Notes: generated by a model not told the origin, from the letters alone. DNA of 64,000 bases from Struthio camelus (GCF_040807025.1 NC_090981.1:1810501-1874500); one strand, 5' to 3'; shown: positions 12,265 to 24,761, numbered from the stretch's first letter. Made by a program: numbers and translations.

Positions 12265-12778
12265 AAAGTGCTACATCTGTTGGCTGCACTCTGGACCTGG
12301 CTCTTGTATAGGCCTCTCCCTAGCACTGGCTAACAGGGTGCTTGACCCAGTGGATGCCACTGGATGTGATCCCTCTCAGTGCTGTTGGATTGCATGTCAT
12401 GAGATGCCATCTCAGCCTCTGCACTGGCTGGAAAGGCAGGAGAGGATGGCCCTGTGGACACAGACATTTGTAGTCTAGCTGCTAAGGACAAAAGACATGA
12501 ATCGCAGGGGGAGGATTGATTTTTTTATGACAGTCACTGTCATTTCAATATAAGTGCCAACCCAGAGGTGTGCATGTTGGAGCTCGACATGTGTGCGCCT
12601 CAGCCGTTCAGGATGCCTTTCAATGTGCACAGGAATGCAGTGGAGTTAACCTCATGTAGTGTGTCTCTGTCCTCCAGCTGTCTTTTGGGAAGGCTGAGAA
12701 TCACCTTGAAGTGCCATGTCACATCTTCACACTCCTCTGGTCTTTCAAAAAATACCCAGGAGCATCAGAAATGGTCCC

Positions 12779-13005
12779 AGACACAAATATCAGAATCAAA
12801 GGATAATTCAAGTTGGAAGGAATGTCTGGAGGTCTATAGTCCCACCTACTGCTCAAGGCAGGATCAGGTTGATGTCAGACCACGTTGCTCAGGGCTTTAT
12901 CCCATCAGTTCTTGAAAATCTCCAAGGATGGAGACTGCACATGTTCTCTGGACAACCTCTTCCAATATTTGACTACCCTCCTGGTGAAAAATGTTTTTCA
13001 TGACC
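12779..13005 (-). mobile_element. Old CR1 3'-end fragment
   Basis: The plus-strand words CAAGTTGGAAGGAATGTCTG, CAAGGATGGAGACTGCAC and the CTGGACAACCTCTTCCAAT region are diverged versions of the CR1 3' end read in reverse. It is 5'-truncated. Confidence 0.75.
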
Positions 13006-13189
13006 GGTGTCCCCTACCCTCTCTGTCGCACAAAAGTGTCCCTGGGCAGACACATCTGGGCACTTGTGAGCACATGGCTGTGAGTGGCTGAACCTGGGAG
13101 AGATCGAGGGTGAGATCACCTCATTTGGAGAGTTTGCAAATCAATATCACATCTCCCTTCCCTAAGGCCTTGCACTGAGCTTTATTATC

Positions 13190-13288
13190 CTAAATTCCCA
13201 GAGTTTCTTCTGGCCAGTTGTCACGGAGGACCTCAGCTGCTGCCTGCTTCACTGCAGAGTCCTCGTTGCTCTGCAGTCCCCAGAGATC
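13190..13288 (-). pseudogene. MROH-like last exon
   Basis: Acceptor CATTGCAG precedes position 13288. The exon completes a codon from the previous exon, reads LWGLQSNEDSAVKQAAAEVL and ends ETLGI with TAG at 13190-13192. An AATAAA lies within ten bases after the stop, unusually close for a poly(A) signal. This exon is intact. Confidence 0.75.
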
Positions 13289-14956
13289 TGCAATGACACA
13301 GGAGAGGGCTGAGGTGACACCAACCCCAGGACAGGGAGATCCTGCTGACATCCCTAGCTCCTGGAGCAGGGTAACATCGTTAGCCAAAAGGCATTTCCAG
13401 TTGAGCAATCACCTCTGTGCCTGGGGACCAAACTGCTCTGGGTGCACAGACAGCCAGAAGGAAGCAGAGCCCAGGCCCAGGCTCAGTGCAGGACATCGCA
13501 GGGAAAGGAGCTCTGCTCAGGGCAGTGTGGGGCTGCAGGAGGGGGACAGCTTTCCCCAGGCCAGGAGCCAAGGGAAGTGGGAGGGGGCTGTAGGAGGCCC
13601 TTCTCCTCCAAGTGTGAAGTTGCTTTTGGTGAGGTTACTTTGTACCAGGACTTTGTCAGGCTGCTGCTTGGCCTCTGAATTCCTCCTTAACTTAAGGAGC
13701 AGCAGTTCAGGCCAATTTTAACCTACCTCCAAAAAGAAGAGCCATGTCCTGCTGCCTCAGCCATTCAGCATCTTCATTTTCCACGATGACTCCTAAGCAC
13801 AGTGTGAATAGCAAACATCAGTACACTCCCCTTGGTAGCCCTGAATTCCAGGTCAGTTTATGACACTCAAGATGTGCTTGGGGACATGGAGGGAAGTATT
13901 ATAAATATCAACAAGGAACTCCAAAAATGATCTCAATAAAAAGCCCATTTGTTGCATCCGACTGGTCTTTCACCACTGGGACACATTAACGTGCTGTCTT
14001 GGCCTAGTCATCAGGGCAAAACGTGGGGAGGCATGAGCAAACAAGCTCTTCCTCCTGTGCTCCGACCACACAAGGTCCCTGAGGGATCTGAAATGCCTCC
14101 TCAGCTCGGATGCTGTTTTAGGAGAAGAGAGGGCACAAGAAAACTTTCCTGCCACTCAGAGGGCAAAGACCAAGCAGAGCTCAAACCTGGTGCTTTTTCA
14201 ATGCCACAGGTCCAGGAAAACCTTCCCTGGAAGGGGCTGCAGGGGTGAAAGCTCACTGAAAAGGATTTCAGATAGAGCTGGACACAATTAGGATCAGCAC
14301 AGTGGCAAGCCACTGTCTGGCCCAGCAAGGTCCCTCCAACTTACACCTTCCTCGAAAGTGGCATGAAGCAGAGCTGAGCAACTCCCTATGCCAGGGCCCA
14401 GCCTCCCCTTGAGCCCTCACCCCATGACGCGTTTCCTACAGGTACTTCCAGCATTTTAAGCCTTCCACAAATCCCTCCTCCTGCCACCCTCCCAAGGCAG
14501 GCCACAACTCCCAGCCTCACTGGGGACATGGGGAAAGTGGAGGGTCCCCTTTGCTCTCTCGGGCAGGGAGCAACAACAGAGAGCTCCAGCTCTGTCTCTC
14601 ACCAGCTACTTTGCTGCAGTCCGCACCCCCACACAGCTTCAGAAGAAACTGTTCTTGACAGTGCTGTAGAGGGTTTCCAACAGCTCTGGCCCTTCTCTGG
14701 CCTAGGGGAAAACAGGGACACAGGAGGTCTTCTCTGGCCAAAAAATGCCCTCCCTCTCAGCCCTCAGCCAGTAGCACCATAATGGACCATGAGGTGAAAA
14801 AGAGAAAGAGCAGGTGGCTTGCAGGGATGGACATGTCCCAAGACCAGCCAGATCACCCTCTACCTGGCCTCACTGTATCCCTCCACACTCCCTCTCCCTG
14901 AGGCAGGGAACTTCCCTGCAGTGAGTATTTCTCACCCTGGTACAGAGCTTACTCAC

Positions 14957-15079
14957 TAGATGACTGCAGATGTCGTCCTGGAGCTCTGCCGCTGTCATCT
15001 TAGTGTTCACAACAATGTGCTCCTGGACCCTCTTCAGCCCCAGAAATGGAGTGAAAAGTTGCAGGGTGAGCCTACATGC
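14957..15079 (-). pseudogene. MROH-like exon (ACRLTLQLFTPFLG)
   Basis: 123 bases, phase 0 at both ends. Acceptor TTTTTCAG precedes 15079 and donor GTGAGTAAG follows 14957. It encodes ACRLTLQLFTPFLGLKRVQE and ends DDICSHL. The exon itself is open. Confidence 0.8.
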
Positions 15080-15386
15080 CTGAAAAATGGAGTTGGGCCA
15101 TGTCTTTTCTTCCCCAGGACAGCCAGGGTCCTTCCAAGGGATCTTGTCCAGCTGAGCTCTGCTTATGTGTTCCTAGAAGAGCAGGGTTTGCTGCCCAAGA
15201 TGCAATTCCCAGGCAGGAGAGAGGAATGCTTATAAGAATTTCCCATGTGTGTATGTGGCACCCGTGCCTGCCAGTTGTACCCATGAGAGAGCTGTTAACT
15301 ACTATCTCCTGGGGGGAAGCCCTGGATCCAGGAGGCAGGGGCAGACACAAAGAGACAAGACCAAAGAAGCTCCCATGGCGCTTAAT

Positions 15387-15542
15387 GTTGGTGACTTATG
15401 GGTCTGGATCCTAGAGGTACAGGAGAATGCTGACCCAGGTTTTCTCCACTCCTTTGGTGAAGAAAGATCTCCATCTTCTCTTGGCAGAGGAGGTCAGCTC
15501 TCCATAGAGGGTGAAGGCTGAGGAGTGAAGGCTCGCTTGCCC
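15387..15542 (-). pseudogene. MROH-like exon with two stops and mutated donor
   Basis: Acceptor TTGGTTGCAG precedes 15542. The frame reads HSSAFTLYGELTSSAKRR, then FFTKGVEKTWVSILLYL, then TAG (15411-15413), DPDP and TAA (15396-15398). The expected exon end, judged from the reading frame of the next exon, is at 15387. The following bases are ATTAAG, where a GT donor is expected. Confidence 0.7.
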
Positions 15543-16580
15543 CTGCAACCAAGAAACCCCAGCCATCAGGTTGATTACCAGGACACCTTATACAAACTTC
15601 TCTTCAACAACTGAGTACTGCCAGCAGAGAACGACATCCTGAGAAATGACTCTTATTTACTCATCCAAGTCTCAATGATCAATAGTATCAGGGTGCTTGA
15701 ATGACATTCTTTTGGAAATAACATTTTGGAAAGAAGATTCGGAAACAAGATCACCTTGTCCATATTCCTTCCCTGAGACTTAACCAGCTCATCGTGGTTT
15801 GACTCCTGAGCTATGGGGGAGCTAGGCTTTCAGTTTTGGAGCTTGTTAGCAGCCTTTCTGGCAGCAATTCAGGTTCAAAAGCCTTGGAGTCTCAGGACTC
15901 CTCAGTTGCCCACCTCAGAGCCCCTTGGCAGCTTTGCATCCCTAAGACCTCAGGGCTTTCAGCTTGGAGAGCCCAAGTGCCCCAGAAGGATGACACAAAC
16001 AGCAGGTTTCTACTGCACTAAGAAGCCCTGTTCAAAATCCTCTCCAAAATGGGAACTCAGGTCACTGTATGAGCGCCAAGCACCGCACAGGCACGCTCAT
16101 CCTTAGAGAAGGTGGAGATGGGTCATCTGTGAGAAACATCAACCAAGTGTGGTAGACCCTGTCGGCTCTAGAGAGGAACACACACTTCACAGTGCAATCC
16201 ATCCTATCCGCAATAGGTGTGGAAAAGAGTCAAATAAGACATTCAAGCAGAGGAGACCTCCCAAGCAGCTGTTTCTCTCCACTGCCTACAAAAGACACCT
16301 AATGTGATGAGCTCAGCTATAAAGCCCTAGAGTGAATTGAGGTGATACCTTCCCATAGTGCCCAGACCTCCTTCATCACTCTCAAAGGTGAACCCAAAAA
16401 AGAACAACTGTGTGAGACCCTTGGTCAGGAGAGATTACCCCAAACCTCATCCATTTTTCCTCAGAAAATACTTGCTTCTCCAGAAAATACATATCTTCCC
16501 TGAACCCCCAAGATCCTGACATGCCCTGGCCCTCGTCCCACCTCTCAGAGAAACCAAAGAAAGACCATGCGTTCACTTAC

Positions 16581-16763
16581 AGCACCAAAGAACCTCTTAG
16601 TGCACTTGGTGAAAGCTTTGAAAGCGGATCTCAGGTCCTTCCCCTTCAGGTCATGCACCACTTTTGCCAGCACCAGTATGCTCTCGCTGACAATCTCCAG
16701 AGAGGTGATGTACTCCAGGCCCCTCATCAGCACCTCCACAATCACCTCCTTATACTTTTTCAG
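16581..16763 (-). pseudogene. MROH-like exon (LKKYKEVIVEVLMRG)
   Basis: 183 bases, phase 0, acceptor CCTTGCAG and donor GTAAGTGAA. It encodes LKKYKEVIVEVLMRGLEYIT and later SILVLAKVVHDLKGKDLR, and is open throughout. It contains HEAT-like paired helices. Confidence 0.85.
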
Positions 16764-17063
16764 CTGCAAGGCATAAAACACACAAGACCTCATTATTTGG
16801 GCCTCTCACTTCTGATCTTTAGCAGTGCTTCCAAGGGCTGAAGTTGCTAGAAACAATTCTAGAACAGACTGCAGCCCAAGGATCCACATTTTGACCCAAA
16901 TTTCTCCTTTGGAACATTGCTGATGTCAAAGAGTTGAGTGTGGGCTTAGGAAAGACCAGCTAGCCTTAGCGAGTTTGTCCAGCCTCTTTAAGCCCTTTGC
17001 AACTCTCCATTGGGGTCTTTCTAGGAAGATGCTGCAGGTAGTGCAGAGGAAAATCATTCTCAC

Positions 17064-17210
17064 CTTCTCAGGCGCTCCACTGGCAATGTTGCCCAGGCCT
17101 CTCAATGTCATCTGCCGCACTGCACTGTTTCTGTCTCGAGATTTCTCCACTAAGGCATGTAAGACTGGCTTCAGGAGCTTCTTCTCCTCAACCAGTGGGT
17201 CCTTCATCAG
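17064..17210 (-). pseudogene. MROH-like exon (LMKDPLVEEKKLLKP)
   Basis: 147 bases, phase 0, acceptor TTATTGTAG and donor GTGAGAATG. It encodes LMKDPLVEEKKLLKPVLHAL and later RQMTLRGLGNIASGAPEK, a typical HEAT helix pair. Open. Confidence 0.85.
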
Positions 17211-17533
17211 CTACAATAAAACAACACATCCACTAGCATAAGGATAAGGATTTAGACCAGGCATAACATGTGAATAGCAACATCAATTGACTCTAACATG
17301 AGGAAGCCCTACAAACCTCTGATGGACTCCTACAGACCTCGGGGGCTTTCCTCCTAGCCACAGGCACAGACTGGGGCTTCAGGGACAGGGCACTGTGGAG
17401 AGTAAGGCTGTTCAGTGTCTGGGGGAGGTCTCCTGCAGGTGTTCGTGTGGGGTTTCCCACAGAAAGAGCCATCCCAAAAGCAGTTTCTTGATAAAACACC
17501 TGTGGGCCCCTCCATTCCCACCTCCTGTCTTAC

Positions 17534-17645
17534 CTCAGCAAAGAAAGATGTAGCCATGACCCGCAGGTTTGCTGACTGGGATGCCAGCCATCAGGAGACG
17601 GTCTGTACCACAGGCAGTGAGACTATTCCAGCACAGAGCAGGACA
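17534..17645 (-). pseudogene. MROH-like exon with TGA stop
   Basis: Acceptor TGTTTGCAG precedes 17645 and donor GTAAGACAG follows 17534. The frame reads VLLCAGIVSLPVVQTVS, TGA (17591-17593), WLASQSANLRVMATSFFAE. The FFAE end leads in phase into the LMKDP exon. Confidence 0.75.
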
Positions 17646-17845
17646 CTGCAAACAGAGGGCAAGGAGGCAACACGCAGTCACACAGGGAGGCAATAGCCCA
17701 GGGCCCTCAGAAATTCACCTGCTTTGATGCAGACACTGTTCTGACACTCAGGACAACTCTCAAGGCAGAAAGGAAGGGATCCATCAGCCAGATCCTTAGT
17801 CACAGCCACCCACGAGAAGGTAAGGTGCATCCTTGGGGCTCTTAC

Positions 17846-17982
17846 CTAGTCAGGAGACACATGCCATCATTGTGAGCCTGGGGATCTTCAAGGGAAGCCA
17901 CACTCTCTGCTTCCTGAGAAAATGCAGCCATCTCTTGTCAATGTGGTTGCCCAGCACAACCTCTAATGCCTCAGTAGAAAGC
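17846..17982 (-). pseudogene. MROH-like exon with frameshift
   Basis: Acceptor TTTCTAATAG and donor GTAAGAGCC. It starts LSTEALEVVLGNHIDKRWLH and FLRKQRVW. Beyond that the family-like reading (LEDPQAHNDGMCLLTR) is in another frame, so about one base is missing near 17885-17895. Confidence 0.75.
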
Positions 17983-18660
17983 CTATTAGAAAAAAAATAA
18001 ATTAATAAATAAATGGATGTCAAGCCAGAGCAGTTTAGAAAAAGATGCATCTTGAGCAGAGCTAAGAAAGCTCAGCCACTTTGGGAGGAGTTCATTCACT
18101 CATTCTAACTCCCACTGAGAAAAATGCAATATATCCTGAAATGAAACTTTATAGCCCTACAATCTCCAAAGCTAAAAGGAAACTGGCCTTTCCATCCTTT
18201 TTGATGCCCCAAACCCACTAACAGCATGGGAAAATCACGTCTCTTACTTATTCTATACTAAAACCCCAGGGAATACTGAAAGGCTCTTCTAAAAAACATT
18301 TTACAAGGAATAACTTGCAGACAACAGACAGTGTTGATTTTCTCCTGTCCTTTAGGAGCAGGAACGTTAGCAAAGTACTACAGCTCTATGAGGAAGGCAC
18401 TCGGGGAAGGCCCCCAGATTGGGGGTATAGATTTTAAGGGGGGGGAATGACCATGCCATGGCCAAATCCCCAGGTGTGGGTACCTTGAGCACACCAGGCA
18501 CAACTGCCCAAGGAGGCAGCACAGCATAAGCAGGACAGTCAGTCACACCTTGCAAGGCCACAAATTAAATGAGCAAAGCCTTTAGGGCATAAAAATGCAG
18601 CACCCCAAGATCTGCCAGGATCCGCAGCAATTCCCATGCAGTCCAGCCCAGAGCAACTCT

Positions 18661-18900
18661 CACAGAATCACAGAATCACAGAATCGTTTAGGTTGGAAGG
18701 GACCTCTGGAGATCATCTAGTCCAACCTCCCTGCTCAAGCAGGGACCTCTAGAGCATATTGCCCAGGATTACATCCAGACGGGTTTTGACTATCTCCAGG
18801 GAAGGAGACTCCACTACCTCTCTGGGCAACCTGTTCCAATGCTCTGTCACCCTCACAGTGAAGAAGTTTTTTCTCAGGTTTAGATGGAACTTCCTCTCAT
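18661..18900 (-). mobile_element. CR1 3'-end insertion in an MROH intron
   Basis: It begins with the tail repeats (CACAGAATCACAGAATC) and then GTTTAGGTTGGAAGGGACCT, the well-conserved CR1 3' end in reverse. It is truncated after about 240 bases at the AACTTCCTCTCATGTG region. Well conserved, so relatively young. Confidence 0.95.
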
Positions 18901-19671
18901 GTGAGCACAGGCTCCACCACCATTGAGAGCCCAGCTCCCAGCAAGATGATCAGGTTGGGAGGAAGCTGCTGCTCCCTCAGAGGGCATGAAATGGCACCAC
19001 TCAGCCCAAGCACAGGGAGCTCAATTGTGTCATGTTTGGGGCCACAGCAATCATGTTCCTGCTTCAGTTCAGCAAAGAAGGAAGCACCTAGAGACTGTCA
19101 GTTTGAAATATTTCCACAGGAATCAAAACAAACACTATTAAAAAATAATTACAGCAAACAGACAAAGCCAAAGCAAAACAAAGATAGACTAGAGGGGGAA
19201 AAAATTTCCCTGGGTCAGACACTGACTGAGCAGACATGTTTTGGCCCTACTGAAACGACCAGTTCCCAGTCCCATGGGTAGCACAAGTTCCCACAGCCCC
19301 ACAGGCAGGCCACGGCCTCCTCCATTTCTAGGGCAATGTGGCCTGCCCAGTAACACACAAGGTTTTATCCACAGTCCCTCCTGGTCACTCTGCCCACTGG
19401 GGACCAGCAGAGAGGGAGAGAAATGAGACTCTGCAGGTGAGGATACACAGGAGATGCGACTAGAGCAATCAGTGGCACCATCTGCATAACACCCTGCTCT
19501 CTGGGAAATGAAGTTTCTCCATGGAAAAACAAAAGTGCTGACAACCATAACAATCTCTTTCCACAGGTAGGAAATAGGGCAGGCCAAAGTGCTCCCTCAG
19601 TGCCATGAATGAACATGGCTTGAGTCTGTGAACTAAAGCCAACCCCTTCCTCTGTCCCTTCTGCTCCTTAC

Positions 19672-19865
19672 CTGCAAGGGTTGTTGTCACTCCCGTGCCC
19701 TTTGAAGAACAGCTTTCCCCAGATGCTCACTGAGGAAAAGGGCATCTCCTTCCCCAGTGTGTCACTGATCTGCTTCAGGAGCACTGGGATGAGCTCTGGA
19801 AGCAGGGGCTGGACAGCCTCTGTGGTCTGCAGGGTGGGCACCACCTCAGAGATGACACAGCTTAG
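19672..19865 (-). pseudogene. MROH-like exon (LSCVISEVVPTLQTTEAVQ)
   Basis: 194 bases, acceptor TTCTCTGTAG, donor GTAAGGAGC. It encodes LSCVISEVVPTLQTTEAVQP, LLPELIPVLLKQISDTLG and ends NNPCR. Open and in phase with the exon at 17846-17982. Confidence 0.85.
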
Positions 19866-20158
19866 CTACAGAGAAATCTGATCAAAAACCACCTGCTGAA
19901 AACAAGGGCTTGTCCCACCAGGTCCATGGCCTGCCTGCTGGCCTTTATTGTCTGCAGTTATCACTCCTGCAACAGACTGGAGGCCGGGGAGCTGCAAACT
20001 GTCTCCGTTTCCCACACTGCCAATGCTGCAAGCGCCCCAGCAAAGCACCCTCTGTGTCTCCACGTGTATTCCCAAAGTGCACACCATTCCCTCAGGCTAA
20101 AACACTCTCTAGGAAGTCAGAGATGAAGCTGCAGAAATGTGTCTGCCACTGAATGTAC

Positions 20159-20321
20159 CGTGAGCGGCTCCAGAGAAGCCAATCTCTCATCTGGCTCACG
20201 AAGGGAGGAGTCAGTCCCCAGGCTGTTGTTTCCTGCAGTCTTCAGTTTTTCCTTTAGGCACTTCAGGACCTGAATTCCAAAGAAGCTTCGCCCCAGCATC
20301 CTCCACAGCTCCACCCTGTTG
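20159..20321 (-). pseudogene. MROH-like exon (NRVELWRMLGRSFFGIQVLK)
   Basis: Acceptor TTCATTGCAG precedes 20321. It reads NRVELWRMLGRSFFGIQVLK and later SLREPDERLASLEPL. The donor GTACATTC has only the GT conserved. Open. Confidence 0.8.
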
Positions 20322-20586
20322 CTGCAATGAAACAGAAGTTCACCATGAGTCCATATCCTCTGGTACCTGCGATGCCCCCACAAGAGGCCAAATCTGCTCG
20401 CTGCCTGAAACGGGGCTTACAATGCCTCATTCTTGACAGAGGCAAAAGCACATAGTCTTCCAACTTATATATTTTTTTCTTCAGGGAGAAAAAGCAACCT
20501 GCTACTTAACTAAATTCCCCTTCACCCAGTCCAGCTGTGAGGTTGCTGACTAAAGTGGGGAGTGGGGAAGTGGGGACTGCATATAT

Positions 20587-20734
20587 CAGTCCATAGGCAG
20601 CCTTTTCTGTAGGAGGCTGTTGATCATAGGCTCTGGGTGAAAGCGGGCTAGGATAAACATCACACTGAAAAGGAAAGGCCTGAAGGTGTCCTGCTTCACC
20701 ATCCACATGCGGGTATAAATGATGTTGAGGATCT
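20587..20734 (-). pseudogene. MROH-like exon with mutated donor
   Basis: Acceptor CATGTGCCAG precedes 20734. It encodes EILNIIYTRMWMVKQDTF, FILARFHPEPMINSLLQ and ends LPMD. If the exon ends at 20587 the frame joins the next exon with the length expected for the family, but the intron then starts ATATAT rather than GTATAT. Read-through gives an immediate TGA. Confidence 0.7.
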
Positions 20735-20930
20735 CTGGCACATGAATGGAACAAGACAAGAAAGAACAGCTCTGCACATCCTTTTCCCATCCTTCTGTGG
20801 GGCTCAGCCACAATCATTCAGTGCATAAACAATTCCTGCTCCCTTGAAAATTTGTCCAGATTTAGTCCTAAACTTCTTCCCTTCTACCCTAAGTCCTGGC
20901 TCACGTTTGGGGGGTGAGTGTGCTCCTTGG

Positions 20931-20933
<3 letters not shown>

Positions 20934-20963
<30 letters not shown>
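20934..20963. repeat. (CA)n microsatellite
   Basis: About 14 CA units inside an MROH-like intron. Confidence 0.95.
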
Positions 20964-20966
<3 letters not shown>

Positions 20967-21189
20967 CACCCTCCCCCCAAATTAATCAGTGCATGGGTCT
21001 GGGCTAAACTGTTTGCAACTAATCACTTTGTGTACACAGAGCATACATGCACATCTCACACAGAATAGGCTGCATAAGTCTGAAAATGTGTCTGTAGCAA
21101 TGCAAGATCCCAAACACACTCTTCAACCCCCTAGAAGTGCCATGCAGGGCTGTGCCAGGGCACTCAACTCCCTCCAGATGAACCTAACT

Positions 21190-21480
21190 GTCTGGGAACA
21201 GAGAGGCCATGAAAGTACAGACACAGCAAAAGAGTAGGGGCCCCGGGCTACAAACACAGACCGCAAATGGGGAACAACTGGTCACTAAATGAACATCACC
21301 TCATGGGCTGGGCAACACTGGTTGAGCTTGAAGTATCCAACATATGGAAAACGTACCATACACAGGAAAACTTGGAGAGTATGGGGAATTGGGGACCAGT
21401 GAAGAAAGAGCAAAGAAGGGATTTTTGTTATCAAAGTATTAAAAAATCCCAAGCAGAATCAGGAAGGAGGGGGAAGAAAC
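21190..21480 (+). repeat. Direct repeat, copy 1
   Basis: It shares many long words with 22045-22345, such as GGGCTACAAACACAGACC, ACATCACCTCATGGGCTGGG, ACTGGGGACCAGTGAAGAAA-like and GCAGAATCAGGAA. It is an old segmental duplication or two pieces of one unclassified repeat, inside the region where an MROH exon is missing. Confidence 0.8.
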
Positions 21481-22044
21481 CCCCCTTCCCCACAGGAGAG
21501 GACTGTCCCCCAAATGAAGGCATTTGTTCAAGCCTTTCCCAGCCAGAAACTATGGCAGGGATTTGGACAAATCAACAACTAGGATACTTGTCTTGTGGAA
21601 GAGTTCAGCTTCTCCTGCTGGTGTCTACCTCCAGGGAGTAATACAGACAAAACTTGCTCTGTGTCCCTGGAGAAACAGTGAGTTGTCTCTCCACCACATA
21701 TACACGTGATGGCCCCACAGACCACACATACAGTATCATCGGTGCCAGGCTACAGCTCTGTAGGGGCTGTGCAGTGCAGGCTTCTGGCCCAGTTAGGCTT
21801 GGTCACCCTTCTCCTGCTCTACCTAGAGCTTATTCGGCCATAACAGCAACCCTCTAATGGTCAGGCACCTACGACCTTCCTCATCTGAGCTTTAGCTTAG
21901 CTTTGTACAGTCATGTGGGGTAGCGCCTGTGACATCACTGTGACAGCTCTCTGTCACTGACTGACAGGGACATCAAGGAGTTACTTTGGGCAGAGAGAAC
22001 TGCCTGTGGCCCTATAGTCAAACCAGAGAGTAGCAGGGTCCGTG

Positions 22045-22345
22045 TAGGGGGGCCTTGAAAGTGCAGGCACAGGACGAGACTAGGGAGCCTGGGCTACAAA
22101 CACAGACCACAACTGAGAAAAAACTGGTCACGAAAGGAACATCACCTCATGGGCTGGGCAATGCTGGGTTCAGGGAGAAGGAGGTATCCAACATATAGAA
22201 AATGTACCATACACAGTAAAATTGAGAGAGTACAGGGAACTGGGGACCAGTGAAGAAAGAGAAAAGAAGGGGTTATGTTACCAAAAAAAAAAAACCCATG
22301 CAGAATCAGGAACGAGAAGAAAGATGGCAGCCCCACTGCCACCAT
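22045..22345 (+). repeat. Direct repeat, copy 2
   Basis: Second copy of the unit at 21190-21480, same orientation, about 0.85 kb further on. It carries an A-run at about 22286 where copy 1 has AAAAAATCC. Confidence 0.8.
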
Positions 22346-22812
22346 CATCTTCCTCCCAAGGAGGAATTCAGGACGCTGATGCCTTGCCACAACCCCCCTT
22401 CTTCTGGAAGAAGTAGGTGCTGTCCCCCTTAGGCTCCCAAGCAGGGTGGGCTGAGCGTAACACCAGAGAAAGAGGGAGGAACAGGAAAGCTGGTGCATCT
22501 CAGCTTTAACTGTCTCATTCGTGCGAAGGACCTGGACCAGCTGGGGACTTTCAACTAGAAGTGCCAGTATCCTTTTCACTGGACTAAGCAGAATGCCTGC
22601 AGTGGATGCTAATGCTTGACTTAGACTGTCAATACACCCTGGGCTCTGCACACAGAGTGCATTTTTTTTTCCCCATATGAAGCATCGTGCAACAGCCAAG
22701 AGAGAAAAGTGCAGAGTCAGAGGCAATAAATGTCTGTTTTACCTCCTGGACTATTTCCCTTCCACATTCTACCAGAAAGGTGGTCATCCACTCTCCAGCT
22801 GCCTGAGCTCAC

Positions 22813-22895
22813 GTGGGTCTGGCAGACAGCATGCCATCCAGGACTGTCGTAATGAAGTCTGTGGCCTGTGCTGGGGGGAAGTATTTGCACACAGT
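22813..22895 (-). pseudogene. MROH-like exon (TVCKYFPPAQATDF)
   Basis: 83 bases, acceptor TTTCTCTCCAG, donor GTGAGCTCAG. It encodes TVCKYFPPAQATDFITTVLD and GMLSARP. Open. The exon expected to follow (AGKWM-like in relatives) was not found. Confidence 0.8.
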
Positions 22896-23568
22896 CTGGA
22901 GAGAAAGGAGAAACAGGAGAGACCACATCACAGCTCTGTTCTGGCTCTTCAGAAAAGAGAAAAAACTTGAGGGGTCTGTTAGTTGGCAGACATGGAGGGT
23001 GCAATCACTTTACAGCTGGGCATTCAGAGCTTTTTATGTTTTATGCAGTTGATAGACTTGGAAGTGCCTCCTCCATAAGCTGTTTGCTTATATGCAAAAC
23101 TGGTATTCTGACAACAGCATTAAGTCGGATACTGAAGGTGTCACAGCTGCCACAACAGCACACAGAGATACTGGGCATAGTTGTTTTCACTGGAGAGTGA
23201 ATGGCTTACATAGGACTTGCATAAAAGACATGCAAGTAAATAAATGTTCAAATAAAACAAACAGAAAAAAAACAAAGGAAAGAGCTGAGGCTTCTCTTCA
23301 ACATCTATTTTTCCATTGACATTTATGTGGGTGTGCACATGGATGCATGAAACACACATGTACATGCACAATCATATCATGATATCTACTCCTTTCATGG
23401 TGTGCCTAAATGATATGAACGTCTCAAAAGCCTCCTGCTACTTGGTAATGACAGATGTCCTGGTGTGACAGCTCACTCTGGAAAGGGCGAGAGAGGCTGG
23501 AGGGGAGCAGGGAGATGTGCAGGAGCCCGGACACTGGGCCCTCACACTGCTCTTTTGGGATCAGTTAC

Positions 23569-23678
23569 CTTCGCTATTTTTGAAGATATCTCAAGCAGAG
23601 ATTCATCATTTGAGGCATGCAGCTCCTCACACAAAAACCCAATATCATCGTTCTCAAGAGTCACGTTCATGGTCTTGC
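23569..23678 (-). pseudogene. MROH-like exon (TMNVTLENDDIGFLCEEL)
   Basis: 110 bases, acceptor CATTCTAG, donor GTAACTGAT. It encodes KTMNVTLENDDIGFLCEEL and ends LLEISSKIAK. Open, and in phase with the exon at 22813-22895. Confidence 0.8.
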
Positions 23679-24761
23679 CTAGAATGAACAACAGGAGAAA
23701 AAGGGGGGGGGGTCACATTTACTGAAACTGAACCACTGGCCCCAGATTTTCAGAAAGACAGACCCGAGTGACAGCAGCAAAGGCCACAGGGGGAGCCCAG
23801 GGCCTTCCTGAACTCTGTGCAGCAGGATTGTACTAGCCAGGCTCAATGGCTGATCAGTCCCAGTCTGGACAGCCCCCACTTTTCCCCTGAGCCATTTGCT
23901 GAGGGTGCAGGGTTGCAGCTGCAGGCCTCTCTCCTCTCAGCGCCTGCATTCCCTGGGCATTCCTGCACAGGTCATTCACGTCTCTGAGAGGGAGGAAACC
24001 TCCCCACAAATTCCTCTGTGCAGACAGAGGCTGCTGACTAAAGTGGAGGCAAGAAGCCTAGATGCAGAAGCCAATTCTAATGAATTTCTGACCAGGGATT
24101 GTTATTTTCTGGGGCCATGGAGTGCCTTGTCTGCTATCCTTACATCATTGCTGAGTGCATTTCTCAGAAGAGCTAAGATTGACTGGAAAGGCATTTAAAC
24201 AAAAACCTTCAAACCAAGGTCTGGACCTTCAGCTCAGATCCCTCCTCCCTAACTCTGAGCACCAAACTGATTTCCCCTCTTGTCCTTGGAAGGAGATTTC
24301 CTCCCCAGCAGGAAGCAGGTTGGAGAAGCCATATGTGGAACTGCCTGTCTCTCCACTCCATGAGCAGGGAGCAAGGGGGAAAGCATCTACTGAAAAGTTA
24401 GGGACCTCGTCCGAGCTAGTTCTCTGATCTCCCTCTGTCTCCCCTGGATGCGGAGGGGGACAGTCCCTGGCATTCCTGACAACATCCTGCTCTCAGGCAG
24501 CAGCGGGAAATGGCCCTGACTCTCCATCACAGTGGGAAATGCCCTGAGGAGATGGGACTCAACGACCTTCTCCCAGGGATCCCTTGTGACAAGGAGAAGG
24601 GAGAGAATTAACAGGGTGGATGCAAGAAACCAGCCAAGATTGTTACCCGCCCCCTGCCCTTTTGGGGACGGTGCCCTGGCCCTGCATGATCTTGATGTCG
24701 CTGGGCAGGGCAGAGGAAGAAAATGAGGCTGACAAAAGGGGGAAGTGCCCGTTCTCCTCAC

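Noticed and set aside
22142-22726. 194-codon minus-strand frame
   Set aside because: It crosses one copy of the direct repeat and T-runs. It reads as hydrophobic low-complexity text and does not match the expected MROH exon.
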